From: Azolla pinnata
Lineage: Eukaryota > Streptophyta > Polypodiopsida > Salviniales > Salviniaceae
NCBI GenBank assembly: GCA_037176905.1
Contig: JBBBWG010004125.1
Location: 1,425 to 30,141 of the forward strand
Length of the DNA stretch: 28,717 nt
Direction of reading: 5' to 3'
In this document: positions 12,097-23,500 of the stretch, piece by piece
Layout: the number at the start of each line of letters is the position of its first letter
Position numbering within the stretch: position 1 is the stretch's first letter
Made by a program: the position numbers and the translations under genes
Notes under the pieces: model-generated
Told to the model about the DNA's origin: nothing
The model's input: only the letters and a program-made list of their open reading frames with translations
Databases searched by the model: none

Positions 12097-12752
12097 GGCA
12101 TCCGGCCAAACGCGAACCCGCTTGAGGCACGGGCAATGCGCTCCACGGTGTTCAAAACGAGATTATTATCCAGTCTGCAAAATCGAACGGGGGGCGCAGC
12201 CCTGGCAATGGCAGCAGAAACAGCGTGCGGAAAACCTGGCGATGCAGAAGACGATTCATCGGTTGATTCATTCCTTCATTCATTCAATCGATCATTCATG
12301 TGTTCGCCCATGATCGAGGGAAAGCATGATACGTTGCGGTGCCTGTGATGATTCGTCAAAGCAGGCCGCAAGGCGTGGAGACCGAACCCTAACCCTAACC
12401 CTAACCCTAACCCTAACCCTAACCCTAAGCCTAGAAGCGATTCGGTGCAAGTTGCAACGTAAGGAAATGGAGACGATGAGATCTGGATTTTTTTCAAATT
12501 CGTTTTGCGCTCAGTTCAAAATGTTTCTGTTTGTTTTGTATTGAGTTCAAAATGTTTCAATTGCTTTGTATTTGGCTTGTAATTGCCATTCGAATGAATT
12601 GCAGAAGAAATTTTACGTTGCCGATGAACTATTGATGAGGAAAAATCCAACGAGATCGCAAGTGTATATATACAGGCGATTCTGATTGGATCGAAAGCGA
12701 GATTTTCGTAGCAGAATGCTGCACGTTGGATGTTGTATGATGTAATATGCGA
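12097..12752. other. Upstream flank of KTN80
   Basis: Presumed promoter and leader of KTN80. Apart from the hexamer telomeric array, no clear TATA box or gene was identified. Open frames on both strands are short and lack family motifs. Confidence 0.4.
12385..12426. repeat. Interstitial telomere-like array, AACCCT x7 (TTAGGG type)
   Basis: Seven perfect AACCCT hexamers followed by AAGCCTAG. The 6-bp unit is the TTAGGG type, not the usual plant TTTAGGG. It lies about 290 bp upstream of the predicted KTN80 start, so it may sit in the promoter or leader. Confidence 0.97.
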
Positions 12753-12977
12753 GCGACTGCGGAAATGATGTAATACTCAAGCGATTGCGGAAATGATGCA
12801 ATATGCAGGCGATTGCGGAAATGATGTAATATACAAGCGATTGCGGAAATGATGTAATATACAAGCGATTGCGGAAATGATGTAACATACAGGCGAATGC
12901 AGAAAATGATGTGATATACAAGCGATTGCGGAAATGATGTAATTTACAGGCGATTGTGGAAAGGCCTGGAGTATATC
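12753..12977. repeat. 28-bp minisatellite, about 8 copies
   Basis: The unit is about GCGATTGCGGAAATGATGTA plus ATATACAA. Unit starts fall at 12753, 12781, 12809, 12837, 12865, 12893, 12922 and 12950, so the period is 28 with one 29-bp unit. Copies differ by a few substitutions. Three units equal 84 bp, which keeps frames open on the minus strand and produces spurious repetitive ORFs. Confidence 0.95.
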
Positions 12978-14327
12978 ACCCACGGAGATGAGCTCAAATA
13001 TATCCACGCTTCATTACAAACATTTCTTCTTCATTTTTTCCCAAAAGAAATATCCGTCCGCTAGTTAGCAAAATCATAGCAATAAAAGCTAAAAAAATCA
13101 CACCGGATATGTATCTTTCAAAAAGGTCTATCTAAACATATATCAAAAAATTCAGGATATCTTGATAGCTTTTGGTACTCTGCATATTTTTATGTTATTA
13201 TATGTGACAGGAGGTGGAAATAATCACCATGGTGCTTGACAATTCTATTGCAAATATTTCTTGCAGTAAAACTTAAGGTAAATAAAATTAAAATTAAAAT
13301 AAAAGTTTTTAAGACTTGCGTAGGTATGTATGGGTTGGAACAACGTACATTAGATTAGTTATAAATAATAGCCTAAACCATTAAGTCATAGGTTTGAACC
13401 ACCGAAGCCCAAACCATCAATTCGTAATCCAAATTGAATTGAGCCGATTACCCCTCGAGCCGAAGGCAAACCGAATTGACGTATTTGAACTTAAAACAGA
13501 CCTGTCGAGCCATTAATCATTTGTAAGCCGAATCGTTAAGTTCGCTCATCCAACCATTAAAACAAAGGTTGGTACAGTTGTCTGTCTATCATCATCCAGG
13601 AGGATAGAAAGAGCTTCTAACGAGGAACAAACAGACAATATAAAACTATCACGGACACACCAGCCACAACAATCAGCCTGCCGCAGTCTCGCAGGACATG
13701 GTTCCAAACCATTGGCTCATGAAAGAAACAAAGGAGTCGTATTCGTCATTGTTGGTCGCGTGTACAGTATTTCGGCTAAATGGCCCACTCCACCACTGGG
13801 TAAGCTTTCCTTTCCAGAAGAGGAGCATAACACGGATCCAAACACCGATTGGTCGTGAACAGAGCGCGAGCAACGATCCTTTCCGTGCATGATTCAATTA
13901 TTAATTTTTTTGTTCTTAAAAACAGCTAGCAAGCGGGTGGCATGTCGGGTGGTTAGGTCTCTCTCCCCTGTGGTTGGTGGTGCTCAAGAAGGTGCAACAG
14001 AACCCACGGCAAACGCATGACGACAGGGCGCGGTAGTTGCATGCACCAACGCGCAACACGTTTCGCGGATCGATCGATCGATCGAGCGATCGAATCTAGA
14101 GCGAGGAGGTAGCAATATATTTATACAATTCCGATCGTTGGCTAGCCTTCCAGAAAAGAGTTTCAAGTCTTAATCGCATCTGCAATCGCCAACAACGGGG
14201 GCTTTGCTCCTCGGTTTCACACTCGGCATCGGGGGACGGAGGAGCCGGCCGGGCGACAATGTGGAACGGGCGAGGGCGGCCGCCGCATTAATGGCGGCGT
14301 GGTAACTTGCCAGCCCGCCGCCGCGTT
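12978..14327. other. Intergenic stretch, no gene seen
   Basis: AT-rich until about 13560, then mixed composition with a GATCGATC run near 14069-14090. No family motif was found in any frame. Confidence 0.5.
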
Positions 14328-14412
14328 CACGCGTATACATACGTACGCGCTCCTCCCGATCGAATTCCTCCCTCGCCCCGAACCGCGTACGTATACGTAT
14401 ACGCACATGCGT
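14328..14412. other. Alternating purine-pyrimidine tracts in a GC-rich island
   Basis: Bases 14328-14350 (23 nt) and 14384-14412 (29 nt) alternate purine and pyrimidine without a break, mostly GC/GT/AC/TA steps. They lie in a GC-rich island from about 14180 to 14470. A short GC hairpin (CGCCGC...GCGGCG) is at about 14281-14299. Such tracts can adopt left-handed DNA under supercoiling. No gene product is supported here. Confidence 0.7.
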
Positions 14413-15154
14413 CGGCCGTACATGTATGCATCTCCTTCGACGTACGTACGTATTCGAGGCGATCCATGTGAGCGGTTCAGTTGTCGCTCGTTTCGGGGGT
14501 TTAGGGTTTAAATGGAATCGGAATCGGAGCCTTCTGCTTGAGGAAGTTTTGGAGTAATTTATGGACCGAAAAAAAACAGATACGGTCACAGGAACTTTCG
14601 CCTGTAAAAGCGGAATCGGGCCGCCAAAGTGTCTCTCCTTTGTCGCCCCGATTGTCTGGACGTCGGCCGACCGGACATCGCGTCTCTTCTTGTCCTCATG
14701 ATCGACATCCGGCCGCAACATGGGCTTGTCCAGAGAAGAAGAAGAAGAAGAAGAAGAAGAAAACAAAAGCTTCGTATTCGATCAGAACATGCAATGTTTT
14801 GGTTTTGTTTCTCTTTTTCTCGTAACTATATATGCTTGTATTAAAACAACAACAACAGCAACAACAACAAAAAACCTTGTTATCGAAACTACTTTAAACG
14901 CAAGTGATGCGGAAAGGCACTCTTTGTGAATCTCTTAATGACTGATATATCACAAAAAGAGCATAATAACTGAACAAACTAGAGAACCTACATAGAGAGT
15001 CTATTGCATCCTTGTGAATTTAAAATTGAAAGACCACTTGATGTGTCTAATGTGTTAACAGAGCAAAGCAACATGTTGGTCTCTTCTCATGTGTCAACAA
15101 CTATCTCCATCTCGCCAACAATGTAAACTGTCATAAAAGATCTCCATTTAACTT

Positions 15155-15159
<5 letters not shown>
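14413..15159. other. Intergenic stretch with short microsatellites
   Basis: Contains an (AAG)n run at about 14734-14762 and an (AAC)n-like run at 14845-14871. Open frames across these runs are low complexity and not credible genes. Confidence 0.6.

Positions 15160-15238
<79 letters not shown>
15160..15238. repeat. (CT)n microsatellite
   Basis: Nearly 80 bp of uninterrupted CT dinucleotides. Confidence 0.98.
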
Positions 15239-15241
<3 letters not shown>

Positions 15242-15585
15242 TGTGCAACAACTAGCACCGATCGATCACTTGCACTTTGTCTACCTTGCTTATTTCATCA
15301 AGCTTTATCATTTGTCTGAGCTTTAACTTGGTAAGATCCAAGTCATGGATTCAATAAGTGTTGCCGTTTGATAGACGCTCTTGCATGTCAAGCAAAAATT
15401 CCATGGTAGTTAAAAAAAGTATTACCTATCATATGACCTCGTTTGATGTTTTTTCTAAAAACTTTCATGTCAAATATGCTTATAGTTTCTTCCAAATCTA
15501 TGATAAATATTGAACAAAGAAAACTATGAGACCTATCGAGATCCGAAGGAACTCCAAAAAACTTGTTTTCAAATATAGTAATTAT

Positions 15586-15760
15586 CTAAATAGTTTTTCG
15601 ATCTTTTTGATCTTTCCAAATTTCGAATATACGATCCCATTGCATTGCATTACTTTCCAAGCCATTCAATGATACTCGAATAAGATCATTGAGATGCTCA
15701 ATGCTTAATTTATTTCTTTTAATTTCCTTGATCACATTTTGCTTAGGCAACCCTCTCTCA
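15586..15760 (-). pseudogene. Possible hAT-transposase C-terminal relic
   Basis: A minus-strand frame reads IKEIKRNKLSIEHLNDLIRV, SLNG, a short spacer and FEIW, then stops at 15586. This resembles the conserved C-terminal dimerisation block of plant hAT-type transposases (K-R-N-R-L-x-x-x-x-L-N-D-L-I-R-[VI]-S). No BED zinc finger or catalytic domain is visible upstream, and frames are broken there. I read it as a decayed fragment. Family assignment is from memory of the motif. Confidence 0.4.
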
Positions 15761-16034
15761 TAAGCCACGATATTATAAGGTATAACCGTATAATCATGAT
15801 AGCTTGCCAAAAACAACAGAACGTAGCAATGCTTTGAGGGTGGAGATGCTCGATTGTTAGTGTTCAATGTTGAGTTGTGACGAGCCTTGGTCCTCGTGTT
15901 CACTTTCCAATTAATTTGAAATTGGATTTCTTACCGATAGGGCCGAGGGTAAATCCTAATTATTCAATAATATATGTACATATATATACACACTTATCCA
16001 TATATATTGGTTTGTATAGTTTGAAAATTTGACT

Positions 16035-16645
16035 ATCATGTTGTAAAATCGACGAAAAAATTGATGATTGAGCTGACAGTCTAAGATTTTCTTTTTGTCG
16101 ATAAAAAACAAGTAAAATGCCCAACATTTTTTCAAATCGACGAAAAAATTGTCGATCGAGCTGATAGTCTAAGATTTTTTTTTGTCGATAAAAAGCAAGC
16201 AAAATGGCCAACATTTTGTCAAATTGACGAAAAAATTGTCTATCGAGCTGATAGTCTAAGATATTTTTTCGTCGGTAAAAAACAAGTAAAATGGCCTACA
16301 TGTTGTCAAATCGACGAAGAAATTGCTTCTCGAGCTGATAGTCTAAGATTTGTTTTGTCGATAAAAATCAAGTAAAATGGCCGACATTTCGTCAAATCGA
16401 TGGAAAAAATTGCTTATCGAGTTGATAGTCTAAGATTTTTTTCGTCGGTAAAAAACAAGTAAAATGGCCCTACATTTTGTCAAATCGATGGAAAAAATTG
16501 CTTATCGAGCTGATAGTCGAAGATTTTTTTTTGCCGGTAAAAATCAAGTAAAGATGGCCAACATATTGTCGAAGCGATGAAAAAATTGCTTCTCGAACTG
16601 GTAGTGTGAAGATTTGTTTTGCCGACGAAAAACAAGTAAAAATGG
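16035..16645. repeat. 87-bp tandem repeat, about 7 copies
   Basis: The unit contains GTCAAATCGACGAAAAAATT, GAGCTGATAGTCTAAGATTT, TCGT/GTCGGTAAAAA and CAAGTAAAATGGCC. The GAGCTG anchor recurs at about 16071, 16159, 16246, 16333, 16420, 16508 and 16596, so the period is 87-88 bp. Copies diverge by point changes and one-base indels. Confidence 0.95.
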
Positions 16646-16812
16646 CCAAAAAAAACAGCCATGAATGGGCATCAAAGAGGCAAACAACACTGCATTTGCA
16701 TTGATCTGATTTGTCTTGTCTTTGTAAAAAAAAAAAAGCCCAAAAAAAAAGAAAAGAGAGAGAAGGGGGAAATGGGGAGGGGCACAGGCCGGAAATAAAC
16801 CAAAAGTTCTCC

Positions 16813-16912
16813 NNNNNNNNNNNNNNNNNNNNNNNNNNNNNNNNNNNNNNNNNNNNNNNNNNNNNNNNNNNNNNNNNNNNNNNNNNNNNNNNNNNNNNNN
16901 NNNNNNNNNNNN
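16813..16912. other. Assembly gap of 100 N
   Basis: Exactly 100 N, the usual placeholder for a gap of unknown size. Its right edge is a CATCGC hexamer array, which probably stopped the assembly. The true distance from KTN80 to TOR1 is therefore unknown. Confidence 0.99.
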
Positions 16913-17235
16913 CATCGCCATCGCCATCGCCATCGCCATCGCCATCGGCTATTCTCTCTTCTCTCTTTCTCGCTGCGTCGGGGACAAAGCGGCAAGTGCT
17001 TCTTCTCCTTTTCTTCTCATCTTTCGTTTCTTCGGCTGCTTCTCTCTCCCTTCCTCTCTCTCTCTCTCTTTCTCCCTCACCCGTCAAGCTTCCATCGCGT
17101 CCTTACGCAGACCGGGGAGGAGGAGGGGGAGGAGGAGGAGGAGGAGGAGGAGGAGGAGGAAGAGGAGGAAGAGCAGCAGGCATCGTCCTTCACCGCAACC
17201 TTACCCTTATCTTCTTCTTCTTCTTCTTCTTTCGA
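16913..17235. repeat. Microsatellite-rich leader or promoter of the TOR1-like gene
   Basis: (CATCGC)n at 16913-16947, CT-rich DNA to 17092, a (GGA)n tract at about 17116-17172 and (CTT)n at about 17210-17231. It continues as a CT-rich stretch to the ATG at 17540, as in many plant 5' leaders. A TTTTCTTTTAG sequence ending at 17527 could be a 5' UTR intron acceptor, but this is unproven. Confidence 0.7.
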
Positions 17236-17539
17236 AGATCGTCAGAAGCACTCAAGGCATGACGCCTCTCCCTCTTTCTGCTCCCCCCCTCACCTCCTCC
17301 CATCCTTCTTCATCCGCAACATCCCTCCCCCTCGCAATGTGGCCTCTCCCCACACCCCGCGCTCTATGCCAGCGCCTCCCTACGCCACACCGGTTCTTCT
17401 CCCTCCTGCCCTAGGTCCCCCCTTCTTCCCCTTCCCCTCGTCGCCCCTCTTTTGCAGACAGAAGCTTCGCCAAAGCCACCGTTTCTCACCAAGAAGCAGG
17501 TCCTGGCTTCTCCTTGTTTTCTTTTAGGGGTCTCGCGAC

Positions 17540-20500
17540 ATGGCGCAAAAGAACAGCAGCAATAGCAGCAGCAATGGAAGCAATAGCTGCAATACACCTA
17601 GCGACGGCAATAACAGATCTAGGTCAAACATAAACCATCGAACCGGCGGCGGGGCAACTCCGCAGCTGTTGCTGATTGAACTCAAGCAACGCATCATAGC
17701 GGCATTGAACAAGCTCTCAGATCGTGATACTCAGCACATCGCCATAGAAGAGCTGGAGCGAATCGCGGAGAGCTTAAGCCCAGAGGGGATCTCCCTGTGC
17801 CTTTCCTGCCTCTACGAAACCGACTTGCAGCAGAAGAGCACGGTGCGGAAAGAATGCGTGAAGATGTTTGGAACCCTAGCATCTTTGCACGAGGAACTTC
17901 TGTCTCCTCATCTCCCCAAGATAGTAAACAATATCGTGAAACGCCTGCGAGATCCTGATTCGAGCATCCGAGATGCTTGTGCAGAAGCTATGGGAACCCT
18001 GGCAGCCAAGGTATCGCCACCTAGCAGCAGCAATGGAGGTGCTGAGGCGAATGGGAATGCGTTTACAGGCGCGTTAGGAGTCTTTGCAAAGCCACTCTTT
18101 GATGTGTTGAACGAGCAAAGCAGGGGCGTCCAAGTAGGGGCCGCTATGTGCCTCTCCGAAGTCATCGACAACATGAAAGATCCGTCTCCTGGAGCCCTGC
18201 AACGGCTATGCCCTCGTGTTATCAAGCTCTTGAATAGCTCCACCTTCACTGCAAAAGCTGCTCTTCTCTCTGTCCTTGCCAGCATCGTGCAGGTAATTTT
18301 TTCTTGTATGGCGAAATAAATCTCAGGACGTGGCCGTTCATTCTCGTATTGCTGACTCAAACCATCTTCAGCGAGTTCTAGTCTACACCTTTATAAATGT
18401 AGTATGTCAAGACCTTTCCTTCAGGGAGAGATCTCCTTTCTTCTCCCCATTCTTCAGTTAAGACAGCAGTTGTTTAGATTTCGCACAGAAATACAGCATC
18501 TCCTCGGCATGAATCTATCCTGCCGTCTTGGTATGATGAAGCTCTCCTGTGAAAATTCTTGCATAGAGATCTACCATGTTTCCTTTCCTTGGCATGCAAA
18601 AACTTCTTCTTAAAACAAAGTTCGAATTGGTTTTCGTCTATGTCAAACCATCTAGATTTTAAGTCTATCAAAATGAAAACAGACTATTTCGTTTTGTAGT
18701 GCGCAAGACCATCTGGAATTTGTGCATTTGAAGGCATTTGTATGCAGATGCTTGCCTGTAAAACCACCTTCTGTTGTACAGGTGAAAGGTTTTTGTGTGC
18801 AAGTTTCTGGTGTTAGGCATCATGATTGTGAAGTTTCTCTGCGAATTTTCTGGAAAAACATCTTGGTTTTGCATGAGGGGGCTAGATACTACTTCAATGC
18901 GTGTAAAAGCATTTTGATATTCCAAACCAAAACTTTTAGTGCACAATGCAGTCTTATAACTTCAAAGAGTTAAAGTTTGTGGTCTTATATGCAAAACCGG
19001 AATGTTTTTCCACAAAATGCGCAGCGAAGCTTCACAATCATGAAGTTCTAACAGCAGAAACTATTGTAAACTGAAGTTTCGTATCAAAATGTTCATTTCG
19101 CTTATTGAAGGGGCAAGGAGACTATATCCCTCTGTGTGGGAAAAAGTCTTCATATTTTTCTAACTGGACGTCTTAGTATACAAAGCAGTCTTGTCAAATA
19201 GTTGAAGTTTGGTGTCTGAGCGTTTCACTGTGTGTAGACCTATCTTAAACTCGAAAATTTCCCTATCAAAATGTTCATTTTGCATATAGAAGAGTCTATA
19301 GAGATTACTTCCCTTTTTGTGGGAAAACAGCTTGATATTGGAAGCCAAATGTTTTGGTGTGCAAAGCAGTGTAAAACTTCAAAACAAGCATGAAAGTTTG
19401 GGGATCAATAATCTTTTCTATGCACAAATACCTACCTTGAACTTGTATTTCCTCTATCAAACGGCTGATTTCATATATTGACGAGGCCATGAAATTACCT
19501 GCTTTTGTGTGGAAAAACGTTTTGATATTCTAAACTGAGCGCTTTTACTGTGCAAAATAGTTTATAACTTCAGATTGTAGAAGGTTGGGTTCTGAGAAAT
19601 CCTTTGTGTGTAAAACTATCTCAAACTCAGAATTCTTCTCTCAAAATGTTTTTCTGTTTCAGGCAGGTGGAGCTACTTCATACCAGTCTCTCGCAATGGT
19701 AATGGCATGTATCCAAGAATGTCTCAAGAGCAATGATTGGGCAACAAGGAAGTCAGCTTCTGAAACTCTTGCTTCTATTGCCTCTGCCACCAATTGCCCC
19801 TCTTTAAGCACCTTCAAGCCTTCAGTGATCGAATCACTTGAGAGTTGCCGATTTGACAAGGTTATAATCTTTGTCTTTCTGTGTGTGATGTTGATGTTAA
19901 TGCTATTTTTGTAGTTTCTTCTTCCTTCGTGAAGGATTTCTTGATGTTGGTTGATTTGTCACAGGTGAAACCGGTTCGTGACGTTGTAATCCAGACTTTG
20001 CAAGTTTGGAAAAGGTTTCCGGATTCAGATTCTGGCGTAGATAAACCTTCTTCAATTAAAGGTATATACATATGTGCATTATATGTTCTATGCATAGTTT
20101 GTAACATTTGCATTCTTATATGCATTTGCAATAGAACAATAATTCGAGTGTGGAAAAAGACACTAAGAATGGAAAAAATACCACTCGTCAGAGAGAGAGA
20201 GAGAGTGTGTGTGTGTGTGTGAGGAGGGAAGATTTTGAGAGAAATGAGGACAGGAAAATAAAATGAAACTAAAGGAAATGTGGGATTTGAACCCTGGTTT
20301 ATAAGGTGATAGTCACAGACTCACAAACCTTATTAGTAAGCTAAGTTTAATTATAAAAGTACTTTTAAAAGGACGGAACTATATAAGTAATATTCTCACT
20401 CGTTATTCATTCGTCCATTCACGGGTGATATATTGCAAGTATACAAATATTCATGAACTATGGTTCTATGGTATTATGTGTAGCTGAAACAGAAAGGATT

Positions 20501-23500
20501 CAATATGTCACATCTGAATATGCATAAAGTAAAGCTATTTACTATAGTATGGAACATCACACTTGTTCTTTCTTGGCTATCGTAGAGAATTCCCCCTTAC
20601 TCTCCCAAAGTGTCCACATTAGTGATTATCTTCATATGAAAATTTTGCATGTCAAGGTTGAGCATGCTATAAGCAAGTTGTGAAGGCCAAATATAAATAT
20701 AGCTTGCATGTAATGTGTTTCTATTTTGTTTCCACTCTTGTATGTTGATGCTGTGAACATGGTGAGTAAGCTACAGGTCTCTGAAAATACTGCCATTCCT
20801 TGGTTTAGTAAGTTACTGGCTTTGTCTATATTGCATATAATCACATTTTCTCTTGGGTATTGCTGCTGCGTATATGAAGAGCACGGAATGATGATATAGG
20901 TTTCACATTGTTCATTCACATTCTCTATGGCTCTCTTGCTTCCGATGATTGATAATTAAAAAAAAAAAGATTCATTATTACTGTTCAATTATGTTCTACA
21001 TGGTACGGATTTCAATTACTAACTAGAACTTTCTCTCCTCAAACTAAATATTGACATTGAAGTTGGCTTCTCTTCAGATAGCAGTTGCAATGAGGGTCAA
21101 AACAATGTGATAGTGAAAAGAAAAATTGAAGCAAAAGATCAAAACCATTCGGATCATGAGGTACCTGATTTTGGCTGCTTTGGGTTCACTCATACAAGAT
21201 CTGGGGCAAATAAGATTCATGGAGATTCCCAAAAGAAGCGTGCCCCCCTCACTGATAAGAGAGGAAGTGCACCGTTTTTTGGTAAGACGGAAAAGAAAGA
21301 TAATTGGCAAATAGACATCTCTATACCTCGGTTGGGTGGGGGAAACCAAGATGGTATGGAAACCCCAAAACAAGTTAAAGAAAAGAAGGGCTTTCAGGAG
21401 CGTTTCACTTTGGGGCGAATTGTTGATCATCTTGAACTATTGGAAACTTCCAATAATAGACAATCTGGAGAAGCATCAGAGAAAGGAAATTCACACCATA
21501 TCAGTTCAGACAGTCAGGGTTTTAAAGAAAGTATTTGCATGAGTAGTACGAAGAGTAGGAGCTCAGTGACTAAGCAGAGCTCCTGTGTAGTAGATTCGTC
21601 TTCCCAACTTGAAGAGGTAGATATGGGATCTTGGTCTGTTGGGCCGGGAACCGTTGATAGTTCGAGCAGCAGCATTGTTGAGAGTCAATCCTCTATTTCA
21701 GAGAACGATTCAGCCTACATAAAAAGGCAACTCTGTCACATAGAGAATCAACAATCAAGTATCCTTGAGCTATTACAGGTATAGGTAATGGCACTGTTAT
21801 TAGCTGGTAGAATATTTCTGTGAACGAATGATATATCTATATCTATATATGTGTGTGTGTGTGTGTGTGTATAATTTCTAAAAAGGATTTGAGATTTGTA
21901 TTTTCCCAGCATCACATGTCCGTGTAGTCATTTAGTTCAAACATTCAAAGCATTGTGTTCTCTTTTCTTTATATCTGGTAATAACTTATTAGTGCATCTC
22001 TGCTATTTTAAAGCTGTGGTCCTTATGTACGAACCTATGGGATCGGTCCCAAACTGTGTTGCTAACGCATCTTAATGCTTAACTCTTAACAGAAGTTTAT
22101 GAACCAGTCATCAGAGAGCTTACTCAAGTTGGAGGCAAGGATTTCTGGTGTAGAGTCAACTATGGCTCACCTAATCATGGATTTAACAAATGGAAGACAT
22201 GAGGGAGAATCTGGTCGATGTGTCAACAAGGTTCATACTACATTAGATGACGGAGGTTCAAGGACTTTCAAGCGAACTGAGATGCTTTGCTACTCCCAGG
22301 AAAGACCTATCTCATCTGAAGGTATACGAAGTGGTCGAAAGTCCCCAGTAAGGAGCCCACGGATCGGCACAAATATCATTGGATTCGGAGAAATGAGATT
22401 TGGAGCATCTACTATAGCTGCATCTCCAACAGGAAATGTCTTCTCAGAAACACTGTCTAATAATAACTCTCGGAGAGTTCAGCTTGACATGTCTTCTGAG
22501 GTTTTGCAAAGAAGAGCAAGAAATGAAGGTGAGAATAACAGCTTTTTGGCTAAAGGCATCCTAGAAAGAAGTCCTGTGTCATCTAGGCTTGGCAATGGTG
22601 AGGGTCCCTCGGCAAGGAGTATATGGCAAGCATCAAAAGACGAAGCCACACTAGCAGCCATTAGAGTTGCAGGAGGAGAAGATGGAAGGTTAAAAACACC
22701 AGAGAATTTGAAAGCGATTGCATTGGAAAGAACCCATTCAAATAGTGAGATGAAGCAAGAAGCAATGAGGCACAAGCCAGTTGTAGGTGGGCAAGGGAAA
22801 GGTCCATTTTGGAGTCTTTGGGCAAGAGCTGCCGAGTTTCTTCGATCTGGTGACATAGATTCAGCATACGTGGAAGTACTTTGTGCAGGAGATGAACTTC
22901 TTTTAGTTCGCCTTATGAGTAGAACGGGCCCAGTCATTGAGCAACTTTCCAATGGCACAGCTCAAGAGCTCTTAGGAACCATCATCGTGCTCATGTTGCA
23001 TCAAAGCTTCCTGGATGTTGTCGTGCCCTGGCTGCAACAGGTTCTTATTCAAGGGAGAAAAACTTTCAAAATACTGTTTGAGATGTCCCCCAAAACCCCA
23101 GTTTTGCTTACTATTTACCTCGGATGCCCTGGAAAGGGCAATTATATGGTTGGACTTGTATCCTTCCTTTCTGTCGGGATTTCAATCAGGGTATCCGAGG
23201 AAATAAAGAAAAGTTCAGGGTATTACGGGGGCGCAAGAAAAAATTGGGGCTATTTTCTAAAGGTTTCTGTTCTCTTGTGAACTCAACATCTACAAGTTTA
23301 ATTTGGATGCTTTTTTGTGATTTTACAGGTAGTAGACCTTGTTACAAGCAAAGGATCTGATTGCTTGGGATTCTCACCTGAGAGAAAAAGAGAACTAATG
23401 GATGCTTTAGGGGAGGCATCCACTTCGAATTACTCTGAAAAATGGATTGCAACTTCTCTTCATGAGATTTCTATTCAGCTTGGCACCACATGGGGACTAG

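Noticed and set aside
12276..12544. ORFs with Leu-Gly or Leu-Thr repeats
   Set aside because: Translations of the AACCCT telomere-like array.
12753..12977. CRISPR-like array
   Set aside because: Units are contiguous with no spacers, and this is plant nuclear DNA. It is a minisatellite.
12613..13007. Repetitive ORFs (YIISAIACILHHF pattern)
   Set aside because: Translation of the 28-bp minisatellite. The pattern follows the repeat period, with no coding signal.
14170..14766. 198-codon open frame on the minus strand
   Set aside because: It starts in a Ser run made by an AAG microsatellite, is Arg-rich from GC-rich DNA, and has no conserved motif. It is open on both strands because of composition.
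16470..17262. Long open frames on both strands around the N gap
   Set aside because: They cross unknown bases and are built from GAT/GGA/CTT microsatellites and the 87-bp repeat, so they are artefacts.
20280..20350. tRNA gene
   Set aside because: A B box is present, but no acceptor stem, anticodon stem or complete cloverleaf can be formed.
22479..22958. 159-codon minus-strand ORF
   Set aside because: Shadow of TOR1-like exon 5, which carries the conserved C-terminal domain on the plus strand.
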